From positions 124,001 to 188,000 of the forward strand of contig CAJTPW010000001.1 in assembly GCA_910578465.1 (NCBI GenBank): DNA of 64,000 nucleotides, written 5' to 3'. Below the pieces are notes generated by a model. It made no database searches and was not told the origin of the DNA. It saw nothing but the letters and a program-made list of their open reading frames with translations. How positions within the stretch are numbered: the stretch's first letter is position 1; each line of letters begins with the position of its first letter. The DNA comes from an uncultured Vampirovibrio sp. (GTDB lineage: Bacteria; Cyanobacteriota; Vampirovibrionia; Gastranaerophilales; Gastranaerophilaceae). The translations under genes and the position numbers were made by a program. Shown here piece by piece: positions 7,392-16,336 of this stretch.

Positions 7392-8495
7392 ATGACCACA
7401 AAAGAACAAATGAGTGCTGAAGAATTTGAACAAATGCTTCAAGATTCTTACACTTACAAATTAAACGTGGCTGACGTTGTTAAAGGCGTTGCCGTAAAAA
7501 AAGAAAAAGACGGATATCTTGTTGATATCGGTGCTAAAACCGAAGCTTTTCTTCCCATTAAGGAAGTTGTTAATTTTCCGGAGCAAAATCCTGATGAATT
7601 AATTAAACTTTGGGAAGTTAAAGAATTTTACGTTATGAAGGATGAAGAAGACGATGAAGTTGCAATGCTTTCATTGAAAAAATTATCCTGCGCACAAGCT
7701 TGGCAAAGACTTTCAGAACTTAAAGCAAACAACGAAAATGTTATGGCAAAAGTTGTTTCATCCGTTAAGGGCGGCTTAATTGCTGAAGTTGAAGGCTTAA
7801 GAGGTTTTGTACCTTCTTCTCAATTAAGAACAGGCTCACCTCTTGATACTCAAATCGGTCAGGAAATCGAAGTGAAAATTTTAGAAGCCGATCCCAAGAG
7901 AAATAAACTTATCCTATCTCAAAGACAGGTTTACACACAACAAAGAGAACTTGTTGCAGATGAAGTTATTTCAAGACTTGCGGTTGATCAAATCGTTGAA
8001 GGTGAAATCGTTAGAATTGCAGATTTCGGTGCATTTGTTGATATCGACGGCATTGACGGTCTTCTTCCGATTTCTGAAATCAGCTGGGAAAGAATTAAAC
8101 ACCCGTCCGATGTTGTAACTTTAGGCCAAAAAATTCAGGTTAAAGTTATTAAAATTGATGAAGAATTAAAAAGAATCAGCCTTTCACTTAAGAGAATGGG
8201 TGCAAATCCCTGGGATGAAATTGTGGACAAGCTAAAAGAAGGTGATATTATTGAAGGTACAATCAATAAAATCACATCTTTCGGTGCATTTATCAATATT
8301 TACCCCGGCGTTGAAGCTTTACTTCCTTCATCAGAAATTTCTGAAGAATTTGTAAATGTTCAAAATATGTTCTCTTTAGGGGATAAAGTTGAAGTATTAA
8401 TCAAGAAATTCACCCCGCAAGAGCACAGAATCGGCCTTTCAATTAAGGATATCAAGGCTGCCCGCGAAGCTCAAAAAGCTGAAAGCGCTGAATAG
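7392..8495 (+). CDS. rpsA: 30S ribosomal protein S1
   Basis: A 367-aa protein that helps the small ribosomal subunit hold mRNA. Four S1 (OB-fold) repeats are visible: about residues 20-90 (divergent), 105-175, 193-262 and 278-348. The last two carry the clearest patterns (GEIVRIADFGAFVDIDGIDG and GTINKITSFGAFINIYPGVE). The start at 7392 has GAAAGGA upstream and avoids overlapping ispH. The family usually has three to six repeats; this short form resembles cyanobacterial and plastid S1. It follows ispH by 31 bp and is probably co-transcribed with it. Confidence 0.92.
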   Translation: MTTKEQMSAEEFEQMLQDSYTYKLNVADVVKGVAVKKEKDGYLVDIGAKTEAFLPIKEVVNFPEQNPDELIKLWEVKEFYVMKDEEDDEVAMLSLKKLSCAQAWQRLSELKANNENVMAKVVSSVKGGLIAEVEGLRGFVPSSQLRTGSPLDTQIGQEIEVKILEADPKRNKLILSQRQVYTQQRELVADEVISRLAVDQIVEGEIVRIADFGAFVDIDGIDGLLPISEISWERIKHPSDVVTLGQKIQVKVIKIDEELKRISLSLKRMGANPWDEIVDKLKEGDIIEGTINKITSFGAFINIYPGVEALLPSSEISEEFVNVQNMFSLGDKVEVLIKKFTPQEHRIGLSIKDIKAAREAQKAESAE

Positions 8496-8503
8496 TTTAT
8501 TTT

Positions 8504-8552
8504 TAAATTCCGCCGGAGACCTTTGTTTTACAGGGGTTCGGCGGAATTTTTT
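8504..8552 (+). terminator. Rho-independent terminator after rpsA
   Basis: AAATTCCGCCG pairs with CGGCGGAATTT and is followed by T residues, 8 bp after the rpsA stop. Confidence 0.88.
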
Positions 8553-8576
8553 CAAATTTTTTAAGGGAGTTTTAAG

Positions 8577-9116
8577 GTGAAATTTGTAATTCAAAGAGTG
8601 AAAAACGCAAGTGTTGAAATTGATGGGAAAATCTTTTCTTCAATAGATAAAGGTCTTCTGGTCTTTTTCTGTGCCGAAAAGGAGGATGAAAAAGGCGGAG
8701 AATATGGCGGCAAAAAGCTCGACAGTGACAGCGTTTTAGACTATTTTGCAAATAAAATTTTAAAACTTAGAATTTTTGAAGATAATGACGGGAAAATGAA
8801 TCGTTCCGTGTTTGATATCGGGGGTAAAATCCTTGTTGTGTCTCAATTTACACTTGCAGCAAACTGCAAAAAAGGAACGCGCCCGAGCTTTGATTCTGCT
8901 ATGGAGCCTGTTTTGGCTAAAAAAATGTATGAAGATTTTGTTTTAAAACTCCGCACCGCAGCACAAAACCTTTCACAAAGTGCTGTATCATCCTGTCACC
9001 CTGAACTTGTTTCAGGGTCTCAACCGCCTAAAAGCGTAACCGTTCATACAGGCGTATTTGGCGCCGATATGAAAGTTTTCTTAATAAACGACGGCCCTGT
9101 GACGATTATAATGTAA
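8577..9116 (+). CDS. dtd: D-aminoacyl-tRNA deacylase with inserted palindromic peptide
   Basis: Hydrolyses D-amino acids wrongly attached to tRNA. The GTG start follows AAGGGAG. Family landmarks are present: N-terminal MKFVIQRVKNASVEIDG, SQFTL at residues 89-93 and the C-terminal NDGPVT at 171-176. At 179 aa it is about 30 residues longer than usual. One surplus piece (about residues 132-153) contains CHPELVSGS and is encoded by a DNA palindrome (8999-9017) of a kind dispersed in many bacteria, inserted in frame before the conserved VHTGVFGADM. A shorter insertion lies near residues 37-50. The catalytic motifs are intact, so it may still work. Confidence 0.9.
   Translation: MKFVIQRVKNASVEIDGKIFSSIDKGLLVFFCAEKEDEKGGEYGGKKLDSDSVLDYFANKILKLRIFEDNDGKMNRSVFDIGGKILVVSQFTLAANCKKGTRPSFDSAMEPVLAKKMYEDFVLKLRTAAQNLSQSAVSSCHPELVSGSQPPKSVTVHTGVFGADMKVFLINDGPVTIIM
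8985..9030. repeat. palindromic element inserted in dtd
   Basis: CCCTGAA (8999-9005) and TTCAGGG (9011-9017) form a hairpin with a five-base loop inside a segment that reads SCHPELVSGS. This peptide is a familiar sign of small palindromic repeats that insert into genes in frame. I found no second copy in the window. Confidence 0.65.
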
Positions 9117-9122
9117 AAAAGA

Positions 9123-9154
9123 AAAAAGGTTTGATTTTTAAACCAAACCTTTTT
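9123..9154. terminator. bidirectional terminator
   Basis: AAAAAGGTTTG and CAAACCTTTTT make a perfect 11-bp stem between dtd (plus) and the 202-aa gene (minus). Confidence 0.88.
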
Positions 9155-9187
9155 CGCCAAATCCTTTTACCTTGCCGAAGTTTTTTG

Positions 9188-9796
9188 CTATACTTCTTCG
9201 GTTGTCTGTATTATTGTAATTTTCTTGCCGTTGCCTTTATCTACACAAAATGCCCCGTCTTTAAATATGATGCCTTCGGGCAATTTGTCTCCAGGTGTGT
9301 AAAGTTTTCCATTGATATAGGTCTTTCCGCCTATCTGGGTTATGCTAAATTTCTCTCCTGAAGCCAAAGTTTGGCTTATGTGGCTCATGCCAAGGCCGCC
9401 CTTTCCGGTTGTTTGCTTTATAACCACGTTGGGACGGGAGCCTGCGCCAAAGGCTTCAAAAGCACTGTCAAATTCTTCTGTAGAAAACCCTTTGCCATTT
9501 GTCGTATAAATAATCTTATTATTTTTTCCTATGTTGATATCGTGCGGCCCAAAAACAAACTTTTTAAGGCCGCGCAAAATTCCTTGCCCAAGGTTTTTTA
9601 AGCCTTCCAAAACAAAAGATAAAATTTTTGTAATTTGTTCTGTAATACCGAGCTTTCCTGCTGCATTTGCCGCTACTTCGCCTGCCGTACTTCCCAAGTT
9701 TTGAGCCGCTTTTTCAAGTCCCGTAAAGTTTACGTTGCGAACTGCTTTTGGTGTTTGAAATTTTGGTGCTGCGGCTGAAATTGCATTTATGTTCAT
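9188..9796 (-). CDS. FTG-motif protein of unknown function, 202 aa
   Basis: Paralog of the next upstream minus-strand gene. Both start with a short MxIxAIS peptide, then FTG(L/I)EKAAQ within the first 35 residues, then a small Gly/Ala helical region, then a C-terminal beta-rich part with GK.Y.PGDKLPEG..FKDGAF-like strands. There is no classical signal peptide or clear membrane helix. The NFTG motif after a flexible N-terminus also occurs in the 626-aa protein at 20069-21949, so it may be a shared tag in this genome. Function unknown. Confidence 0.65.
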   Translation of the reverse strand: MNINAISAAAPKFQTPKAVRNVNFTGLEKAAQNLGSTAGEVAANAAGKLGITEQITKILSFVLEGLKNLGQGILRGLKKFVFGPHDINIGKNNKIIYTTNGKGFSTEEFDSAFEAFGAGSRPNVVIKQTTGKGGLGMSHISQTLASGEKFSITQIGGKTYINGKLYTPGDKLPEGIIFKDGAFCVDKGNGKKITIIQTTEEV

Positions 9797-9887
9797 AAAA
9801 TTTCCTACTTTTTAATTAATGCTTTGCTGTTGTTAAAACTTGTGAATGTTGTTAATTGACTGTTATCGGGGCGAATGTTACAAAAAT

Positions 9888-10466
9888 TTATATTTGCGGG
9901 TCTTTGCCCCATTGCTGCACGATTTGAATAGCTTCGCGCATTTGTGCAACGGCATCTTTCGGCTTGCCGTATTTGCTTGAGCTTGCAAGGACAAGCGTGC
10001 CGTTTTGAATTGTCGCACCTTCGGGGAGTTTGTCTTTTCCCGGTCTGAAGACGAATTTTTTCCCCGCAACAAGCACTTCAATCGTTTCTTCAGGCTTTTG
10101 CTTAAAAGGAATAATTTTTGCCCCGACGCTCTCTGCGGAAAAGGCTTCCGCTTCTGTACCCTTTGCTGCGGCAGATTTGTCCGCAAAAACGGCTTCTGTC
10201 TTTTGGCTGCTGCTTTTTGAAGATTTTACAAAATTGGAAATTTCGCTAAAAACCTTGCTCATTATTGTTGAAATTCCTTTTAAAACTTTTGTGCTAATAT
10301 ATTTTACCGCACCAAGTGCCGTGTGCAGAAATTTTACACCTGTTTTCCCTGTGTTTGTTTTGCCTGCGGCTTTTGCTGCTCCATATACTGTTTCTTGTGC
10401 CGCTTTTTCAATTCCCGTAAAGCTTTTCCTGTTTGTTGTAGGTGTTGAGATTGCATATATTTTCAT
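9888..10466 (-). CDS. FTG-motif protein of unknown function, 192 aa
   Basis: Starts MKIYAIS and carries SFTGIEKAAQE at about residues 15-25, matching the start of the neighbouring 202-aa protein. A middle region with two moderately hydrophobic helices (LHTALGAVKYISTKVL, ISTIMSKVFSEIS) is followed by a Ser/Lys/Ala-rich linker and a C-terminal strand pair (RPGKDKLPEGATIQNGTLVL) that again matches the paralog. The pair is a tandem duplication that has diverged in the middle. No enzyme motif is seen. Confidence 0.65.
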   Translation of the reverse strand: MKIYAISTPTTNRKSFTGIEKAAQETVYGAAKAAGKTNTGKTGVKFLHTALGAVKYISTKVLKGISTIMSKVFSEISNFVKSSKSSSQKTEAVFADKSAAAKGTEAEAFSAESVGAKIIPFKQKPEETIEVLVAGKKFVFRPGKDKLPEGATIQNGTLVLASSSKYGKPKDAVAQMREAIQIVQQWGKDPQI

Positions 10467-10606
10467 AAAAGTTTATCCTCAATTTTCCATACTATTAAAT
10501 GCTGCTGAAGATTTTATTTAATCATCCAAACAGGTAAAATTTACAAAAGTTTATGAACATTTTAGTATATACAACCTTTAAAAATTAGTGTAAAATTATA
10601 AAAAGT

Positions 10607-11983
10607 ATGCTAGAAAAATTTACACAAAAAGCGATTGATATTGTTCAAAATGCTCAAATTCAGGCCGGGAATTTTAATTCCGATAAGGTCTATTCGGAGC
10701 ATATTTTGCTTGCTCTTGCCCTGAACAGTAAAGGGATTGAGGCAAAATTAATGGGGGCTGAAAAAATTGATGCGGATGAGCTTATAAAAATTATTAATTC
10801 CAAAATTTTTGTGAAGCAAAAGCCCAAAAAACGTGAATATATCTCGTTTTCTGCCAGTGCTAAAAGTATTCTGGAAAAATCCGTTGAAATTGCAAAAGAA
10901 TATAAAAATGCTCTTATAATGCCTGCGCACATTGCGCTTGCAGTGTTTTTCTCCAAAAATTCGGGTGCTTATGAAATTTTAAAAGAGTTTGATATTGATG
11001 AAGAAAAGATTGTGAATAATCTTATTCGCCTGATTGAGAAAAATTCTTCAAAAGGTACGTATAAACATCCTGAAAAAGCCGAAGCGCAGGCGCCTGCAGG
11101 GTTTAATATAGAAACAATTCTTGCGGAAAATTCCGTTTCGAATCTGTTAAAATCCGCTCAATCAAAGCTTTCTACTATGGGGTTTGAAATCCTTGGCACA
11201 GAGCAGATTGTGGAGTCTATTCTTGATAATCCCGATAATGAAATTACAAAGATTCTTGAAAAATACGGGATTTCAAAGGAAAATTTTGCCTGCGAACTTG
11301 AAAATTTTTCAAACAGAAGCGAAGAATACGGCGAAAGGCAGATTATATTTACCCCGAATGCCTTTAAGGCAATGCTTATGAGCCTTGATACGGCACGCGA
11401 ACTCGGCTCTGTTGAAATCCGCCCGGAACATATTGTACTGGGCATTTTGAAGGCAAAAACAGGGATTGCGTATAAAATTTTGGATAAACTTTCGGATCAC
11501 AATTTGAATTTTGAAGAGAAACTTTTAAAAGAAATAAATTCAAATTCTGTGAATGTGCCCGAAACGCTTGCCATACTTCGTTTTGCAAAAAGTGAAGCTG
11601 AAAATTTCAACAAAAAAACCGTGGGTTCTGAGATGATTTTGCTTGGAATACTGGCGCACCAGCCTTCTGTGGCTTATAATGTCTTAAAAAAGCTTGATAT
11701 TACTCTAAAAGACGCTCGTAAAGAGGTTGAAAACCTTGTAGGATATAGTGTTGAAGAAAACCACAGCGGCTTTGAATATTCCGTTCGTGCTAAGAAAATC
11801 CTTGATATGGCTTATGTTGCGGCAAAAAAGCATGGCAAGACAAAAATTGTTTCCGAACACCTGCTTTATGCGATTACAAAACAGCCCGATTGCCTTGCTA
11901 TGAAGGCATTAGAGGCTTTGGGTACGGATGTTTTGGAAATTAAACAGGGCATTTTAAACGAGCTGAATTTAGAGGCTATGTAG
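10607..11983 (+). CDS. stand-alone Clp N-domain repeat protein
   Basis: A 458-aa protein built from repeated Clp amino-terminal (R) motifs with no AAA+ ATPase module. Repeats of the type FT..A...L..A...A...G...V..EHILLALL are seen at about residues 1-65, 80-140, 185-235, 245-305, 320-375 and 390-450, which is three double Clp-N domains. In ClpA/ClpC these domains bind substrates and adaptors. A free version could be an adaptor or a decoy for ClpC, like the plant ClpT proteins but longer. The ATG has no ribosome site. The partner is inference. Confidence 0.8.
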   Translation: MLEKFTQKAIDIVQNAQIQAGNFNSDKVYSEHILLALALNSKGIEAKLMGAEKIDADELIKIINSKIFVKQKPKKREYISFSASAKSILEKSVEIAKEYKNALIMPAHIALAVFFSKNSGAYEILKEFDIDEEKIVNNLIRLIEKNSSKGTYKHPEKAEAQAPAGFNIETILAENSVSNLLKSAQSKLSTMGFEILGTEQIVESILDNPDNEITKILEKYGISKENFACELENFSNRSEEYGERQIIFTPNAFKAMLMSLDTARELGSVEIRPEHIVLGILKAKTGIAYKILDKLSDHNLNFEEKLLKEINSNSVNVPETLAILRFAKSEAENFNKKTVGSEMILLGILAHQPSVAYNVLKKLDITLKDARKEVENLVGYSVEENHSGFEYSVRAKKILDMAYVAAKKHGKTKIVSEHLLYAITKQPDCLAMKALEALGTDVLEIKQGILNELNLEAM

Positions 11984-12051
11984 TTTTTTAGCGGTTTTTA
12001 TTTAAGCCTGAAAACGGGAGAACTCCTGTGTAATAGAACTTTAGGGGGTTG

Positions 12052-14694
12052 TTAGAATGTTTTTAAATTTCCTGTTGAGGCATCAAGGGTTTTAACACCC
12101 GCCTTGGTAAATTCAACAGTATAACTTGTTTGCCCGCCTGTGGTCTCGCTTTTCAGGATGTGACCCACTCCAAATTGCTGGTGGAAAACCCTTGTACCCT
12201 CTCTTAACGTTTTAAATCCTTGCAGTGGAATGTTTTGAGGTGCTTTTGCCTGCTCTTTGCATTTTGCAATAATGTCGTGAATACTTATTTTAGGTTCATC
12301 CGTTTTTGGTTCGGATTTTTTTTCAATTTTTTCCGTGTGTACGTTAAAATTTTGCTTTTCTGCGGAAGCGAAATTTTCTGTTTTTTTGTTTTTTACAACA
12401 AAATTTTTAGGTGCTGTTCTTTGTACCGTTTCGTTTTTAGCCTCGTTTGACGCTCCGTTTTCATTGTTTTTAGACTTTTTTATTCTTGCAATGCTTGAAA
12501 GCAACGAGCCGCCTTTATTTGACGTGCTTGAACCCGTGGAAGCACTTGAAGAATAAGAGTTTTCGCTGTTTTGGTTTGAACTGTAGGACGATTTTTTGTA
12601 AAAATCGGTATTTTTACGTCCATAGCCTTTGTCATCATTATCTTTTGATAATTTTGAACCTCCCCAACCGTTGTTATAAGCTGTTTTCACGTGTGCTTCA
12701 TCCTCTAAAAGCAGATGGGGCGGGATTTCTTCAATAAATCTTGATGGCGGGAAAAATTTTATATCTCCCCAAACACGGCGCCTTTGCGCCCAGGTCAAGT
12801 GCAAGAGGTCCTTTGCGCGGGTGATACCCACATACATAAGGCGTCTTTCCTCTTCGAGTTCGCTCGAAACTTCCTGCTGGCCGATTGTACGGGCATTCGG
12901 GAACATACCTTCTTCAAGCCCCGCCAAAAATACGACAGGAAATTCAAGACCCTTTGAAGCGTGAAGTGTCATAAGGGTTACAGACTTTTCATTGTCCTTA
13001 ACCTCGTCAATATCAGACACCAGAGCCACCTGAGTCAAGAAATTTCCAAGTGCACCAAGGTCTTCAGCCTCTTCTTCGAAAGGAATTTCGTCAAGTTCAA
13101 ATTCTCTTACAACATTTATAAATTCCTGCAGGTTTTCAAGTCTGGATTGGTTTTCAACCGTATCTTCCGCCTTTAATTCGGCTATGTACCCCGAATAATC
13201 AAGCGTATGACCCACAAATTCCGAAAGCTCCATCGAATTTTGTTTTGAAATCAGGTTGTTAATTATGTCTCTAAAGCCCGTAAGGAGTGCTTTGTGGCGG
13301 GCAGAAAATTCTTCATGTTCATCAATGTTTTGTAAAATTTCAAATATGCTCAAATCCTTGCTATCAGCCAGTTCTGCGAGTTTTTTAACCGTAGTATCGC
13401 CGATACCGCGCTTCGGAACGTTTATAATGCGCCTCAAACTCTGATTATCAGCGGGATTGTAGATTAATTTGAGGTATGCAACGATATCCTTAATTTCTTT
13501 TCTCTCATAGAACCTCAAACCCCCGACAATCTTGTAGGGCAAGGAATTTGACATCAAAGCTTCCTCAATTCCCCTTGACTGTGCGTTTGTACGGTAAAGA
13601 ACAGCTATATCTTCATACGGAGTACCCGAATTGTAGAGCTCGCGGATTTTTTTAGCTATATAGAGGCTCTCTTCATAATCAGACTCTGCCTCATAGGTTA
13701 AAATCTTTTCACCTGAGCCTTTTTGGGAATAAAGGTTTTTGTCAAGACGCTCCGCATTATTTGCTATTACTGCGTTTGCGGCATTTAAGATGTTTTCTGT
13801 CGAGCGGTAATTTTGCTCCAGTTTTATTAATTTTGTGTTCTCATAATCCTTCTGAAATCCGAGTATAATCTTGAAATCCGCCCCGCGCCAGCTGTAGATT
13901 GACTGGTCCACATCACCCACCGCGCAAAGGCTTGTACCTTGAGTTTTAGCTTTTTCATTGTTGTAGAGCATTCTTATGAGCTTATATTGGGCTTTGTTTG
14001 TGTCTTGAAACTCGTCTGTCAGAATGTGTTTAAACCTTCGAGCGTAATTTTCCCGCACCAATTCATTTTCAGATAAAAGGTTCACACACAGCATGAGCAT
14101 ATCGTCAAAATCCAGCGCATTGTTGATTGCAAGCTGTTTTTCATACTCATAATAAACTTCCGAGATTTTTTCCGTCTTATAGTCCCTCGCAGAGCTTGCA
14201 AAGGCGTAAGCATCCTGCATTTTGTTTTTTGCGTTTGAAATTATTGATTTTACAAGCTTAACCTCATAAATTTTTTCATCCAAATTAAACTTTTTAATTG
14301 CGTTTTTAATTATGGTTTTTGTGTCCGTATCGTCATAAATAACGTAATTGTTGCTCCATTTTCTGCCGTCTTTTGTCTGGTATTTATCAAGGTCGCGCCT
14401 TAAAATTCGGCCTGCAATGTTATGAAATGTGCCAACCCACATGCGCTTAACGGTTTCCTCTCCAAGATAGGATGAAAGCCTTGCGCTCATTTCTTTTGCG
14501 GCTTTGTTTGTAAAAGTTACGGCTAAAATTTCAAAGGGGCTTACGCCTGAATGCACCAAATTTGCTATTCTTGAGGTTAAAACTTTTGTTTTGCCGGACC
14601 CTGCACCCGCAAGGACCAAAATTGGCCCTGAAGGCTCCAAAACTGCCTGGGATTGTTCGTTATTTAACCCCTTTAAAAAAGCTAAATCCTGCAT
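12052..14694 (-). CDS. pcrA: ATP-dependent DNA helicase PcrA/UvrD
   Basis: An 880-aa superfamily 1A helicase for repair and for clearing DNA-bound proteins. Walker A is AGAGSGKT at residues 29-36; other motifs are DEFQDTN, VGDVDQSIYSWRGAD, LEQNYRS, TLHASKGLEFPVVF and EEERRLMYVGITRA. After residue 660 a long Ser/Asn/Lys-rich linker follows, then a C-terminal tudor-like module (FGVGHILKSE ... YTVEFTKAGVKTL) known in PcrA/UvrD for binding RNA polymerase. ATG at 14694 is preferred over a TTG 27 bp upstream because it matches the family start and has GGGGA before it. Confidence 0.95.
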   Translation of the reverse strand: MQDLAFLKGLNNEQSQAVLEPSGPILVLAGAGSGKTKVLTSRIANLVHSGVSPFEILAVTFTNKAAKEMSARLSSYLGEETVKRMWVGTFHNIAGRILRRDLDKYQTKDGRKWSNNYVIYDDTDTKTIIKNAIKKFNLDEKIYEVKLVKSIISNAKNKMQDAYAFASSARDYKTEKISEVYYEYEKQLAINNALDFDDMLMLCVNLLSENELVRENYARRFKHILTDEFQDTNKAQYKLIRMLYNNEKAKTQGTSLCAVGDVDQSIYSWRGADFKIILGFQKDYENTKLIKLEQNYRSTENILNAANAVIANNAERLDKNLYSQKGSGEKILTYEAESDYEESLYIAKKIRELYNSGTPYEDIAVLYRTNAQSRGIEEALMSNSLPYKIVGGLRFYERKEIKDIVAYLKLIYNPADNQSLRRIINVPKRGIGDTTVKKLAELADSKDLSIFEILQNIDEHEEFSARHKALLTGFRDIINNLISKQNSMELSEFVGHTLDYSGYIAELKAEDTVENQSRLENLQEFINVVREFELDEIPFEEEAEDLGALGNFLTQVALVSDIDEVKDNEKSVTLMTLHASKGLEFPVVFLAGLEEGMFPNARTIGQQEVSSELEEERRLMYVGITRAKDLLHLTWAQRRRVWGDIKFFPPSRFIEEIPPHLLLEDEAHVKTAYNNGWGGSKLSKDNDDKGYGRKNTDFYKKSSYSSNQNSENSYSSSASTGSSTSNKGGSLLSSIARIKKSKNNENGASNEAKNETVQRTAPKNFVVKNKKTENFASAEKQNFNVHTEKIEKKSEPKTDEPKISIHDIIAKCKEQAKAPQNIPLQGFKTLREGTRVFHQQFGVGHILKSETTGGQTSYTVEFTKAGVKTLDASTGNLKTF

Positions 14695-14803
14695 TGCTGT
14701 TGTAATTCCCCGTCTCTTCAAAAAGTATAAAATAAATAAAAATAGTCAAAATTAAAAAAATATGATATTATTATAATACAAAAAAATATTTAAGGAAAAA
14801 TTG

Positions 14804-15364
14804 ATGAGCGAAAACAATAACGAACAACCCTCGATTATGGTTCCGTTGGATGATTTGGACAAAGTTTCGGATGATGACATCGATAAAGTAGACACTTTGG
14901 CTCAGGAATTGGCCACAATCAGGCAGTCCGCTAAAAGAATTGCAATTATAGGCTCCAGAAACCTTGCAATTACTCATCAACAAATTATTGAAACGCTTAC
15001 AACTTCCCTTGTTATGCAGGGAAACACGATTATAACTTCAGGAGGTTCTTCGGGGACAAATGCTGCGGCTATCCGCGGTGCTATGAAGGCAAATCCTGAA
15101 AAATTAAAGGTTATTTTGCCTCAGACAATCGGCCAGCAGCCCTCAGACGTTCAAGACCAGCTTATCGGTGTTCCAAACATTATTGAACACCCCGATAGGG
15201 CTATGATGACTTTAACTGACGCTTCAAGGATTTGCAACCGCGAAATTATTGATGAATGCCAGCAGCTTATCTGTTTTCTTTCGCACACTTCAAACACACT
15301 GCACAAGGCAGTTGATTTTGCGGAAGAATCTCATAAAGTTGTAACAGTGTTTTATTTGGATTAA
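14804..15364 (+). CDS. SLOG/DprA-like Rossmann-fold protein
   Basis: A 186-aa protein with a flexible acidic N-terminus and a Rossmann-like core. The run IAIIGSRNLAITHQQI then ITSGGSSGTNAAAIRGA matches the nucleotide-binding pattern of the DprA/LOG (SLOG) superfamily. It is too short for full DprA and lacks the winged helix. Members bind nucleotides or single-stranded DNA; I cannot say which applies here. The start is ATG at 14804, with AAGGA eight bases upstream, rather than the TTG at 14801. It is divergent from pcrA. Confidence 0.7.
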   Translation: MSENNNEQPSIMVPLDDLDKVSDDDIDKVDTLAQELATIRQSAKRIAIIGSRNLAITHQQIIETLTTSLVMQGNTIITSGGSSGTNAAAIRGAMKANPEKLKVILPQTIGQQPSDVQDQLIGVPNIIEHPDRAMMTLTDASRICNREIIDECQQLICFLSHTSNTLHKAVDFAEESHKVVTVFYLD

Positions 15365-15433
15365 TTTTTTACGATTTTTCAAAGCATAAAGCATGTGCTT
15401 AAAAGGGGCTTTTGCTATTTTGGGCGATTTGTC

Positions 15434-15691
15434 TTATGTTTTAATTGTGGGGTTTGGGGTCAAATCCGGGACACAGCGCACAGTAAAGGCGTTGGTATAG
15501 GTGTTACTACCGTTATTGTTGAAGGTACCATTGCCAAGATAGTGGTTATAGTAACTGGTGCCGCTGTTAAGCGTGCCTGACCATACGATGTACGGCCAGC
15601 AGTTGTTATCTGCAGAGCCCGGGCAGCCACTTTTGCGCTCGTAGCACTGCATTGCACCATAACCTGAATAGTCGTCACAGAGCGTCTGTAG
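15434..15691 (-). pseudogene. array A, cassette A1: orphan C-terminal domain
   Basis: On the minus strand the frame reads LCDDYSGYGAMQC, GCPGSADNNCWPYIVWSG, a YYNHYLGNGTF stretch and VRCVPDL, then runs to a stop at 15434. This is the full C-terminal domain shared by all 12 cassettes, without the N-terminal part of the parent gene. The only ATG is inside the domain (AMQC) and has no ribosome site. The ending resembles FISUMP-type domains. It is the distal member of array A and is separated from A2 by a long inverted repeat. Confidence 0.7.
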
Positions 15692-15699
15692 CTTGTATT

Positions 15700-15832
15700 T
15701 TTCCTCGGTTTCAAATATTTACAACGAAGACAGGGCGGTCTGTTGCACATTAACCTGTAATGCGAGAAATTAATGTACAATGCTTCGCAACAGTCTTCTT
15801 TTGCAAATATTTTCCACCTCGAAAAAACCAAA
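15700..15832. repeat. palindromic element P1, copy 1 (A1/A2 junction)
   Basis: An imperfect inverted repeat of about 130 bp. One arm reads CAAATATTTACAACGAAGAC, then TCTGTTGCACATTAA; the other inverts it as TTAATGTACA, then GCAACAGTCTTC, then TTGCAAATATTTTCC. It fills the junction between cassettes A1 and A2. Related copies lie at 24545-24745 and 42938-43045. Confidence 0.75.
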
Positions 15833-15990
15833 TCCAAGGACACAGCGCACACCGTTAGCATATGTACCTCCTGAGTCGGTTTCTACTGTATAAGCTCCGC
15901 TTTTTAGATATCCCTTAGCATACGCACTTGTGGTGCCTGCCCATATGAAGTTCGGGTAGCAGTTTGCCTGCATTTCTTTTCGCTTCATAG
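15770..15990 (-). pseudogene. array A, cassette A2: 5'-truncated C-terminal domain
   Basis: Reads NCYPNFIWAGTTSAYAKG, YLKSGAYTVE and NGVRCVLGFGFF, then continues through one arm of the P1 repeat to a stop at 15770. The LCD...GALQC...GCPG part seen in other cassettes is missing: palindromic element P2 joins it just before NCYPN. It is therefore a damaged cassette. Confidence 0.65.
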
Positions 15991-16110
15991 GTTTCAGGTT
16001 TTCGGACACGGGCGAAGCCGCAGATTAAGAACTTTCTTTGTGTAATTAATGTGTCATAATCTTTTTAACGGTCCTCACCCCCGAAACCTCTTTCGCTTCA
16101 AGAAATTCAA
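15990..16110. repeat. palindromic element P2, copy 1 (A2/A3 junction)
   Basis: An imperfect inverted repeat with outer stem AGGTTTC...GAAACCT and inner parts TTCGGACACGG...CAGATTA and TAATCTTTTTAACGGTCCTC. Copies at 23975-24110 and 35390-35520 keep the stem with different outer bases (AGAGATTTC/GAAATCTCT in the second), so pairing appears to be conserved. Confidence 0.7.
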
Positions 16111-16335
16111 ATCCGGGACACAGCGCACACCAAAGGCATAAGTAGCGCCGTTGGAATTCTCGTTGAAGGTGCCACTATTCAGGTTGCGATTGTAATGGTT
16201 ACTGCCGCTTGCCGTGCCTGACCATACAAAGTTCGGGTAGCAGTCGTCAGCGATTGCACCCTTGCAGCCTGTATCGTGGTAGTCGCACTGCAAGGCGCCG
16301 TAACCTGAATTCCAGTCACAGAGCTTGTCTGTAGG
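16075..16335 (-). pseudogene. array A, cassette A3: orphan C-terminal domain
   Basis: A complete domain: KLCDWNSGYGALQC, TGCKGAIADDCYPNFVWSG, NHYNRNLNSGTFNE and GVRCVPDLNFLK, with a stop at 16075. The middle differs strongly from neighbours while the frame residues are kept. It joins A4 through a short 26-bp hairpin (GGATTTC...GAAATCC). Confidence 0.7.
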
Positions 16336-16336
16336 A

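Noticed and set aside
9188..10466. Prophage remnant
   Set aside because: No integrase, terminase or structural genes are seen; the paralogs resemble host proteins found elsewhere in the window.
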